Assembly (NCBI GenBank): GCA_000770645.1
Contig: JQID01000123.1
Span: 1-36,604, forward strand
Source: Desulfosporosinus sp. Tol-M
Lineage (GTDB): Bacteria; Bacillota; Desulfitobacteriia; Desulfitobacteriales; Desulfitobacteriaceae
DNA length: 36,604 nt
Direction: 5' to 3'
Shown here piece after piece: positions 23,849 through 30,542 of the stretch. The first letter of the stretch is position 1. Each line of letters opens with the position of its first letter. Both the position numbers and the translations under genes were made by a program. The notes beneath the pieces were generated by a model, which saw nothing but the letters and a program-made list of their open reading frames with translations, ran no database searches and was not told where the DNA came from.

Positions 23849-25316
23849 ACGAACCGACGACAGTCCTCTGAAGCGTATGGGGGCTTACTGCCGTGTTTCC
23901 TCGGACAAGGACGAACAACTGAACAGTCTCTCCGCGCAAAAGGAGTACTATGAGAAAGCCCTCACCGAAGATGCCAGTTGCGATTTCGTAGGCATCTATG
24001 CGGATGAGGGCATTTCCGGCACTCAGGTTGATAAGCGGGAAGGCTTTCTGCAGATGATGGAAGACTGCCGCGCCGGGAAGATAAATGGGATCATCACCAA
24101 GAGCGTCTCCCGCTTCGGCCGCAACACCGTAGACACTCTTGTATATACGAGGGAGCTGCGGAGTCTCGGGATTGATGTCTTTTTTGAAAAGGAGGATATC
24201 CATTCCATCAACCCTGAGGGTGAGCTTCTTCTGACACTTATTTCGGCACTTTCACAAAATGAGAGCACGAATATGTCGGAGAATGTAAAATGGGGTGTCC
24301 GCCGGAAATATGAAAAAGGCGAAGCGGGCAGTCTGCCTCTCGGCAAGTTCTACGGCTACTCCCAGAAAAAGCGAGTCATTACTATCAACGAGGATGAAGC
24401 CACAGTGGTGAGGCGAATATATACAGATTATATCTCCGGGTTCACTGCTACACAGATTGCCGAAAGGCTTACCGCCGAGGGAGTACCGACGGAGAGGGGC
24501 AACAATGTGTGGCATCTGAGCGTAGTGCGTAAAATCTTACGCAATGAAAAATACAAGGGTGATACGCTGTTCCAGAAAACACTGATTGCCGATCCAATCA
24601 GCCACCGCCGTATCAAAAACGATGGAATACTTCCGCAGTATTATGCGGAGAACAGCATACCGGCAATCGTGGAGCGGGACGTATGGGAACTTGCCGCTGC
24701 GGAACAGCACCGGAGAGAAAACTACTGCAAGGAGCATAGCGTGACCATCTACAGACCGGGTTCCGAAGAATTCCCTCTGTCCGGCAGACTCGTATGCCAA
24801 ACCTGCGGCCATACCTATGTTCTTCTTGAGTCCAAGGTAAAATCCGTGAAAGGCAAAAAATACTGGAGGTGCAGCAGTTATCATGGAGGTAACGGTACTC
24901 CTGTCAACGGGATGGAGTTTATACCGAGAGGTCAGCCCCTTCGGGATGTTGACGCGAATAACAGATGGGTAAAGTATTACAGGAGAAACAAACGCAAGCT
25001 GCCACAGCCACGACAAATGCTTTGCACTGACATAGAGATAGAGGCAGGCAAGTCGGAAAAAGCGTTTATCCGTGGGTGGAATCTGTTGGTCAGTAAAAAG
25101 CAGAGATACCAGGCAACGCTCAAGCGCACTGCCGACACCACGGACGATATCCTTCTGCGATACCGCGCCACTGAACTCAGCCGAATTCTCGATGAGATGG
25201 GAACAATCAAAGAATTCAACTATGCCTTCTCGCTTGCCGTTCTGGAGAAAATAGAAGTAACCCCGCAAGGCAAGCTGACATTCTGCTTTCTCGGTGGGGT
25301 GAGATTGACGGTGTAA
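23802..25316 (+). CDS. Large serine recombinase 4 of 4
   Basis: 504 aa, starting 47 bp inside the third recombinase gene behind AAGGAGG. Ser33 lies in YCRVSSDKDEQLNSLSAQ, and SRFGRNTVDTL follows (Gly in place of the usual Ala). The recombinase domain has LTAEGVPTERGNNVWHLSVV and LRNEKYKGDTLF. The zinc-ribbon region is odd: CQTCGHTY and WRCSSYHGG are followed by about 45 residues rich in Arg/Lys (PLRDVDANNRWVKYYRRNKR) before the next cysteine in QMLC. The end (SRILDEMGTIKEFNYAFSLA then LEKIEV) forms a short C-terminal cap. Last gene of the operon; a new promoter starts 43 bp later. Confidence 0.92.
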   Translation: METKRIIPLFRSVSTERTDDSPLKRMGAYCRVSSDKDEQLNSLSAQKEYYEKALTEDASCDFVGIYADEGISGTQVDKREGFLQMMEDCRAGKINGIITKSVSRFGRNTVDTLVYTRELRSLGIDVFFEKEDIHSINPEGELLLTLISALSQNESTNMSENVKWGVRRKYEKGEAGSLPLGKFYGYSQKKRVITINEDEATVVRRIYTDYISGFTATQIAERLTAEGVPTERGNNVWHLSVVRKILRNEKYKGDTLFQKTLIADPISHRRIKNDGILPQYYAENSIPAIVERDVWELAAAEQHRRENYCKEHSVTIYRPGSEEFPLSGRLVCQTCGHTYVLLESKVKSVKGKKYWRCSSYHGGNGTPVNGMEFIPRGQPLRDVDANNRWVKYYRRNKRKLPQPRQMLCTDIEIEAGKSEKAFIRGWNLLVSKKQRYQATLKRTADTTDDILLRYRATELSRILDEMGTIKEFNYAFSLAVLEKIEVTPQGKLTFCFLGGVRLTV

Positions 25317-25358
25317 TTACGAAAAGCATTATTAAGGTAATAATTTACATTTATAAGA

Positions 25359-25387
25359 TTGAATAGCTGTAGCTTTTATTATATAAT
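25359..25387 (+). promoter_or_regulatory. Consensus sigma-A promoter for the 54-aa membrane peptide gene
   Basis: TTGAAT (25359-25364), 17-bp spacer, TATAAT (25382-25387). Start of transcription is expected near 25394, giving a leader of about 66 bases. This is the best promoter in the window and lies after the recombinase operon, so the next gene can be expressed from an otherwise silent prophage. Confidence 0.8.
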
Positions 25388-25428
25388 GCTACTGACGTAG
25401 GGCAACATAGTCGGCCATTTTTATTCTT

Positions 25429-25442
25429 GGGACGCAAGTCCC
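25429..25442 (+). promoter_or_regulatory. GNRA-capped leader hairpin before the small membrane peptide
   Basis: GGGAC and GTCCC pair around a GCAA tetraloop, ending 3 bases before the AAGGAGG ribosome binding site. An upstream GGGCAAC stretch may add tertiary contacts. Likely to affect translation initiation or mRNA stability. Confidence 0.5.
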
Positions 25443-25459
25443 GGAAAGGAGGTACGGCT

Positions 25460-25624
25460 ATGGACTCTAAGGTCGTTGACTGGAAAGTCTCTGTTGCCCT
25501 GGGTGGGACACTTGTCTTTTCCATTTTCGTCTTGAAAATGGATCCGGACGGTGCCAAGGAAGCGTTCAACCATATGGTTGATGCTGCCAAAGAGAGCGTG
25601 ATTGCCATTTTTGGCAATCACTAA
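25460..25624 (+). CDS. 54-aa membrane peptide (cargo gene)
   Basis: Starts at ATG 25460 behind AAAGGAGGT; the longer frame from 25427 would begin inside the leader hairpin region. Not a recognised family. Residues 8-25 (WKVSVALGGTLVFSIFVL) form one membrane segment, followed by an amphipathic helix (DPDGAKEAFNHMVDAAKESV) and a hydrophobic end IAIFGNH. It has its own consensus promoter and its own terminator, an isolated transcript of about 280 bases. It could be a small toxin, an exclusion (anti-superinfection) peptide or a partner of the next gene; none of these is proven. Confidence 0.7.
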   Translation: MDSKVVDWKVSVALGGTLVFSIFVLKMDPDGAKEAFNHMVDAAKESVIAIFGNH

Positions 25625-25641
25625 CTCCAACCTCGCGTCAG

Positions 25642-25673
25642 GGCATGTAATCTTCGGATTATGTGCCTTTTTT
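25642..25673 (+). terminator. Rho-independent terminator after the membrane peptide gene
   Basis: GGCATGTAATC and GATTATGTGCC form an 11-pair stem (two G-U) around TTCG, then TTTTTTAA. UUCG loops are very stable, so the small transcript should end here. Confidence 0.92.
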
Positions 25674-25701
25674 AATATAGAAAAAATGTGTGGAGGGGCG
25701 T

Positions 25702-27132
25702 ATGGTGATTCCGAAAGTTGCAATCTGCCCTATATGCGGTAAAAAAACATATTTACGTATTGAGGATGGCGGATACTTGAATGAATATCCATTTCGCGTA
25801 CACTGTGCTAATTGTCGGGCATTGATAAAAGGCGTTTACATTATGGGTTCATCGTCCGGTGAATACGGCCTCCATATGTATAACGCAAAAACAGAAGAAT
25901 GCGACATCGACTCCGTTTCCCATAAAATCCTAAATGCTGATTATGTGGTTGATATTTCAGGTGAATTGCCTTGTAAAAAAGTGCGGGAGTTTGACGGTAA
26001 TCTTATTGCCAGTTCTCCGTTTTTGGAAGCTGCAGATCAAGTTGATATGCTGGAACGCATCGAACGTCTGAAGTATTTCGTGAAGAATATGGAAGAGTGG
26101 AAAGCATGGCGTAGCATTGCTTTTCAACTTCTTGATGAGGGCAGCGTTGATTTTATCTCTACTGCTTTACGGAACAAAATGGGCGATTATTCATATCAGT
26201 GTGATAATTACCTCAAATCGCTCCATTGTTTACAGGAAGTCGTTCAGGAAGAAACGAAAAACCTGTTTTACGAGCCAAATCAAGACGATTGCATTTCCAG
26301 TTTGCTCGGAGTCCTTTCAAAAACCGATAGAGAGCAACTGCATTTATTTGTTGAGCAAATGGGTGGAGTGCAGGATGTGATTGCTTCATACAGAAGGGTT
26401 ATTTACGTTTTCTCCGCATTCATGGACATTTATCCGAATATTCTTCCGGCTGAGACATATATTCGTTTTAACAATAAGGACAAGGAAGATGTTGGAATTG
26501 CGACATGTTCATTTGGAGATATCAAGACGTTTTACCAAGACGCATATGAAACTCTTTTGTCTTTGATGTTTATACCGGTTTGCCTCGATAATATTACTCT
26601 GCGGAATGATTTTCAGGTTTATAATTCTACCTTCGATAATTTATTCGGAGATTGGAAGTACAAGAAATTGCCAAACGATTATAGCCGATACATAGCCTTG
26701 GACAACGGAATGAAGCTGGAAAAAGTTCAACTATCCGAACCGTTACAACAACTGCTGAATATTCCAGCCAACCGTTTCCTCCGCAACGGCATCGGGCATA
26801 ATAATATCAAATACGATGGTCTGTCACAAACAATAATCGCATTTGACCTTAAAAATCCTAGTAAAGCAAAACTTACCAAAAGCCTGATGGATATGGCTAT
26901 TGACTGTATTGGATTATCAAAAGTGGCTGTACTAATGGCAGAGATTTTGCTGTTCATCATTCGACAAGAAGTTCGGTCGGAGAATATCCACAGCATAATT
27001 CACCCACGATTCTATAAGAAGGTAGAGCTGAATGATAAGTGCCCATGCGGAAGCAACATTAAATATAAAAAGTGTTGTAAAGCCGAAATTGAAAGTATTT
27101 CGTACCAAGCCAGGAAGACTACAAAAGCATAA
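25702..27132 (+). CDS. Zinc-ribbon / SEC-C cargo protein with HEPN-like R-x4-H motif
   Basis: 476 aa. The ATG at 25702 follows GGAGGGG; a GTG at 25690 is less likely. The N-terminus is a zinc ribbon (Cys9, Cys12, Cys35, Cys38). A long helical middle region has no recognised fold. Near 358-372, NRFLRNGIGHNNIKYDG contains R361-N-x3-H366, the R-x4-H pattern with a polar residue after Arg that marks HEPN ribonuclease active sites. The C-terminus is a SEC-C metal-binding motif (CPCGSNIKYKKCC). Lower GC and isolated position after the recombinases mark it as cargo. An antiphage or abortive-infection role is a reasonable guess from the motif; it is not established. Confidence 0.7.
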   Translation: MVIPKVAICPICGKKTYLRIEDGGYLNEYPFRVHCANCRALIKGVYIMGSSSGEYGLHMYNAKTEECDIDSVSHKILNADYVVDISGELPCKKVREFDGNLIASSPFLEAADQVDMLERIERLKYFVKNMEEWKAWRSIAFQLLDEGSVDFISTALRNKMGDYSYQCDNYLKSLHCLQEVVQEETKNLFYEPNQDDCISSLLGVLSKTDREQLHLFVEQMGGVQDVIASYRRVIYVFSAFMDIYPNILPAETYIRFNNKDKEDVGIATCSFGDIKTFYQDAYETLLSLMFIPVCLDNITLRNDFQVYNSTFDNLFGDWKYKKLPNDYSRYIALDNGMKLEKVQLSEPLQQLLNIPANRFLRNGIGHNNIKYDGLSQTIIAFDLKNPSKAKLTKSLMDMAIDCIGLSKVAVLMAEILLFIIRQEVRSENIHSIIHPRFYKKVELNDKCPCGSNIKYKKCCKAEIESISYQARKTTKA

Positions 27133-27140
27133 ACACCGTA

Positions 27141-27168
27141 AGAAGCATCACAGAAATGTGGTGCTTCT
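27141..27168 (+). terminator. Hairpin after the SEC-C gene (probable terminator)
   Basis: AGAAGCATCACA pairs with TGTGGTGCTTCT around GAAA, 12 pairs with one G-U. What follows (CTCATCCCC) is not a good U-tract, so termination may be weak. Confidence 0.55.
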
Positions 27169-27199
27169 CTCATCCCCCTCATAACCGCACCTATGAAAC

Positions 27200-27634
27200 A
27201 AATCCCGCCTTGTTTTCGAGAGTCACACTTTCGTATTTCCGCCTCGGCAGGAAATGTGCCTCAAGGATATGGGCGGGATTTCTGCTGTCATTGAGAGTCT
27301 GATCACTCTGGCAGATAAAGCGAAAATCCCCAAGAATACGGCGCTTTCTGGGCATTTGCACCCACCTAAACGGATTTGCACCCACCTTGGAGATTTCAAA
27401 AAGGAATAATTAAATTGTATCAATGCCTTGTTGCGGACGCATAAAATCACTCAATAATTGATACAATGAAAAAGTCCGCTGATAGCGGGCTTTCTGGCGT
27501 TTATGGGGGCTAATTTAAAATATACCCTATTAAACGGACAGCAGGAGTTTTCAAAACCCTTCATTTTGGACAGGCGGATTTTCAAAACCCCTAAACTCGG
27601 ACAGGTGGATTTTTGAAACCCTTAACCTCGGACA
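27200..27634 (-). mobile_element. Remnant of an IS21-like insertion sequence
   Basis: Read on the minus strand, the end at 27634 starts TGTCCGAGG and is followed by tandem units of 31-32 bp, each starting TGTCC (27634, 27603, 27572, 27540 by their forward GGACA words) with a shared GGGTTT.AAAA..CC core. Multiple terminal repeats of this kind are typical of IS21-family ends, where they bind transposase. Further in, ATTTGCACCCACCT occurs twice with a 20-bp period (27354, 27374). No istA or istB frame survives. The piece between holds an inverted repeat (ATTGTATCAA / TTGATACAAT) and a hairpin at 27472-27492. It marks a likely deletion junction near the right end of the prophage. Confidence 0.5.
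27472..27492. terminator. Terminator-like hairpin in the IS remnant
   Basis: AAGTCCGCT and AGCGGGCTT pair around GATA with one G-U; T-rich sequence lies on the right and A-rich sequence on the left, so it could work in both directions. Confidence 0.5.
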
Positions 27635-27635
27635 A

Positions 27636-27827
27636 ATAGCGGTTTTGATTCCAGTTTCATTTGTTGGTCTGCCCATTTTTCAGTGGCTAGGAATTTATCA
27701 TCCAAAACATTGGGATAATATATATTCATTCTTTATTACATTTGTAATTTATATAACTTGTAATTATGTTGCAACTCGTTTTTCTTTTGAAAAGTTGACT
27801 AAGTTACGACCGAAATATAAAGAGTAA
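27636..27827 (+). pseudogene. C-terminal fragment of a membrane protein cut by the IS end
   Basis: About 63 codons with no start, directly next to the IS21-like end. The sequence has two hydrophobic segments (VLIPVSFVGLPIFQWLGIY and IYSFFITFVIYITCNYVATR) and a charged tail KLTKLRPKYKE. The N-terminus was probably removed when the insertion sequence moved in. Family not recognised. Confidence 0.5.
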
Positions 27828-28266
27828 AACGCCCTATTTTTAATGGCATTTATATGTACTGGTTAATAAGGAAGAAAACCCAGGCCACTACCTCTATTTT
27901 ATTCTGCTGCGTATCACGGCTCCGAAGTATCGATTAATACCTGAACGATAGCTAATACCAGTTAGAACTTATCCTTTAGCTATCCCGCGTGTCGTCCCAT
28001 TAGTACTCAAATTTGTTACAATGATATTATGTCAGGGCGGAAATAGAAAGATTGAAAAAAGAATTACTGGATCAATCTAAAAAACGTCGGGAAGAATCGG
28101 AGCAGCGGAGAAACAAAAGTAAAGGTATTAAAGAGAATACAGACTTGCAATAGATTTTCAGTATCTCAAACTGAATGTAGCTTCTTGCTACTAACCGCAC
28201 TTGGAACAGTTCGTCTTTTGTTGAGTCACAATGTTATAGTTGTACGCATACAAAAGGAGGACAAAA
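27828..28266 (+). other. No intact gene; degenerate low-GC DNA
   Basis: A 38-codon stretch (about 28036-28153) encodes a charged coiled-coil fragment, AEIERLKKELLDQ...KKRREESEQRR, ending at TAG, without a start. AAAAGGAGG at the end of the interval belongs to the orfA remnant that follows. I see nothing else that can be supported. Confidence 0.4.
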
Positions 28267-28529
28267 ATGGGGAGCAATAACAGTAAATATTCAGAAGAAA
28301 TGAGAGAACGAACAGCGAAGCACATCTTAGAAACGGAAAATCAGCAAACTGTGTTGCTGAGGAGATGGGAATAGATAAAAACACAGTTTGTCGTTGGATA
28401 AGAGATTATCGGAGAAAACATCATCTGCCAATCTATGCTGAAAGCAAAGGAATTAAACAGGCAGCATCTAGGATCGACAAAGAAGCAAATAAACAATTAC
28501 TTCTTTGGGGTACGAGGCTACTGCGGTAG
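28267..28529 (+). pseudogene. IS3-type transposase OrfA, frameshifted and truncated
   Basis: Starts well (AAAGGAGG, then MGSNNSKYSEEMRERTAKHIL) but then shifts frame near GAAACGGAAAA. The other frame carries the rest of the helix-turn-helix, NGKSANCVAEEMGIDKNTVC RWIRDYRRKHHLP. This is the HTH_Tnp_1 domain of an IS3-family OrfA. It ends early at TAG after an unrelated-looking stretch (KQLLLWGTRLLR), and no orfB follows. Not functional as it stands. Confidence 0.7.
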
Positions 28530-28952
28530 CAGTTTAGTACATTGGTAAGAAGGCACTTTTCAAACGACCCCTTTAATTTTTCTTCATAGGGGGTCGCACC
28601 ATTACGCAAAAACAATAATTACGCGTATTAGTATCACTTCGTTGCCCAACACGTTGAGACGATCGTCTTGATGTCAAAGGTATAAGCCTTTATTTTACTG
28701 GGCTTGACAGGTTACATCTGAATTGACTATTTAAACTAAAGTGTATTTTTGCGTTTGTGTGAACATATCGAGGGATAGAAAAAGAATTGACAATGAAGTA
28801 AGATTGAGTGGACAGTATAGATAACATCCGTAGGATTGTGGAGATAGGCTAGATGTAGCAATCCCTAAGCATATATTAAGCGGCTAATATACATGATCAA
28901 AATTTTCAAACAGGGCTATTGCGATTATTGAAGCAGGAAGGCGAAAATTATA
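28530..28952 (+). other. No gene seen; one hairpin
   Basis: An inverted repeat CGACCCC ... GGGGTCG (about 28565-28596) surrounds an A/T-rich loop. A short minus-strand frame (28433-28615) has no supporting ribosome binding site. The rest has frequent stops in all frames. Confidence 0.4.
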
Positions 28953-29021
28953 ATGAAAGAAAATCTTATTGCTCCGTGTGGCATGAATTGCAGTTTATGT
29001 ATTGCCTATCAATTCAAATAA
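28953..29021 (+). pseudogene. N-terminal stub of a DUF3795 protein
   Basis: 22 residues, MKENLIAPCGMNCSLCIAYQ and two more, then TAA. The phrase APCGMNC.LC is the usual beginning of DUF3795 proteins, cysteine-rich and presumed metal-binding, about 100 aa or more in full. Only the first cysteine group is left, so it is a truncated remnant. Confidence 0.6.
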
Positions 29022-29128
29022 AGCACTGATGGATCTTCACCTTGTGCATAACGGAAAAAGGAGGAACTGTAGGTAGCTTAGGGATGTGCTGGGGTGGGTT
29101 GAATTTGTAGAATATGCCAAAGGGAAAG

Positions 29129-29149
29129 GCCTAGGTATATAACCTAGGC
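29129..29149 (-). terminator. Hairpin downstream of the minus-strand peptide
   Basis: GCCTAGGT and ACCTAGGC form a perfect 8-bp stem with a 5-base A/T loop. On the minus strand it lies 12 bp beyond the stop of the 31-aa frame and is followed by CTTTCCCTTT, a possible transcript end. Confidence 0.55.
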
Positions 29150-29161
29150 AAAACCACCCTA

Positions 29162-29257
29162 TTAAGCCATCGCTTGCGCAGCGGTTCCAAACCATGAAAT
29201 AATCAATCTTAATAATGCAACAAAAAACTCTAACAATCTTAATAACCCTTCCAACAT
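29162..29257 (-). CDS. 31-aa hydrophobic peptide
   Basis: Minus-strand frame MLEGLLRLLEFFVALLRLII followed by SWFGTAAQAMA. A ribosome binding region AGGAGGCGAAAGAGGT precedes the ATG, and a perfect 8-bp hairpin lies just after the stop, so it has the layout of a real short gene. The heptad-like LL..LL pattern and one membrane-spanning length suggest a membrane-inserting amphipathic helix, as in small bacterial toxins or regulatory peptides. No recognised family. It is surrounded by dead genes yet looks intact. Confidence 0.5.
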   Translation of the reverse strand: MLEGLLRLLEFFVALLRLIISWFGTAAQAMA

Positions 29258-29558
29258 ACCTCTTTCGCCTCCTCATTTAGAAATCCAATAAGACGGAGAA
29301 GGCTCTTGATGTATACTATTCAGCATGTCCATAAAATGTTCAGGATATATAGTACCACATCCCGTATTTTAGCCGACAGGGCATTTCAGCGGGCTGGTAA
29401 AGTTCGATAAGAATGGAGGCGTGTGGTCGGGCAAAAACCACCGAGGAAAAGATCTCCAAAAATCTTTATGAGGGGTTTATCCGGAATCGTTATCTGGTAA
29501 TGATTAACCAGTCAGATCTTGATGTAAATACTATATTATAGGTGTCTGAAGGAGTATT
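29258..29558. other. Intergenic, no gene seen
   Basis: Contains a small inverted repeat CTGGT...ACCAG (about 29493-29510) and presumably the start regions of the minus-strand peptide and the DUF2974 remnant. No frame with a ribosome binding site was found. Confidence 0.4.
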
Positions 29559-30486
29559 ATGCAAAATATATTTGATTATCTGAATTGGCGTGGAGACTTG
29601 AGCTTTGCACGCGACAGTTTTAATGAAGTTGACAATCTGGTAATGTCCGTACTCGCCTACGTGGAATTTGACGGGATCGTCCCACGGGAAACGGACAGGG
29701 GCGCAATTTCATTGTCGAAAGTGGCAGAACGGCTCAGCAAAAAGATGGCTCAACCTTCCCCGCTTGACAATAATCCCTTTTTTAGCCAAATTCCGGGATT
29801 GCTGATAAAAACTGCACAGTCAATACGTTATAAGAATATCAAATTATCAGGTTACGTTAATCAAATTGATTATGAACAATATTCAAGATAGAATAATCGG
29901 GGTCTATAACAACGACGGGCCCGGATTTCATATAAATGTCATACAAAGGAAAGGGTATAAAAAAATACTGGACAAAATCAATACAATAATACCAAAATCT
30001 TCGGTTGTGGGCATGCTATTGGAGCACAGCGAAGAATACAAGGTGGTGGGCAGCTGTGAAACTGGCATCATGCAGCATAATGCCTTTTCATGGGAAGTAA
30101 AAGGTAAAAGTTTTGTTTACGAGAATGGATTAACCAAGGAAAGCCTGAACTTGAACAAAATATTGAGGTCGTGGCTTAATCGGCTGTCAATGGAACAGAG
30201 AGCAGAATTTGTAGATGCGATGTTCTATATTATAATGTCCACGGGAGCAAAGACTGTCAGTGAATTATCGAAAGGAAAGCTGCTTACCGCTAATTCCATG
30301 ATTCCAATCAGTACCCAAAGTTGTAAAGGTTTACGTAAGACCGTAGCTTTGGTGAAAGGGGTAGATGCCGAAGTTGGTTCCAATTACGTAGGGACTGGGC
30401 TGGTTGAACAAAATAAGATTTGTTCAACTGTCGCGTTTGCGGAGAGCTATCTATATTACAATATGATTGGAAAACCATATGGGTAA
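29559..30486 (+). pseudogene. DUF2974 (Mbeg1-like) gene with internal deletion and frameshift
   Basis: Two pieces of one family. The first (29559-29891) starts MQNIFDYLNWRGDLSF behind GAAGGAG and reads to SGYVNQIDYEQ, the usual N-terminus. The second (29866-30486), in another frame, resumes at RIIGVYNNDGPGFH and continues KSSVVGMLLEHSEEY and EQRAEFVDAMFYII, the usual C-terminal half. The middle, which holds the lipase-like GxSxG region in full-length members (about 380 aa), is missing. The last 60 residues (from SMIPISTQSC) also look unlike the family. Not functional as the lipase-like protein. Confidence 0.75.
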
Positions 30487-30491
30487 TTTAG

Positions 30492-30519
30492 TAGCTGATT
30501 CCGTATCAGCTATTTTTTT
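30492..30519 (+). terminator. Rho-independent terminator before dapA
   Basis: TAGCTGAT and ATCAGCTA form a perfect 8-bp stem with a 5-base loop, followed by seven T. It closes transcripts from the DUF2974 remnant. Confidence 0.9.
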
Positions 30520-30542
30520 ATAAAAGGAGATGTGAAATTAAT

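Noticed and set aside
23535..24203. Minus-strand frame (222 aa) across recombinases 3 and 4
   Set aside because: It overlaps two well-supported catalytic domains on the other strand.
25394..25460. Possible cyclic-di-GMP-I (GEMM) riboswitch, because of GGGCAA and GGGACGCAAG words
   Set aside because: The second half of the aptamer is missing, and the GACGCAAGTC word is explained by a simple stem with a GCAA loop. The leader is too short for the full aptamer.
27354..27387. CRISPR-like repeat (ATTTGCACCCACCT twice)
   Set aside because: Only two copies with a 6-bp gap; better explained as part of the insertion sequence remnant.
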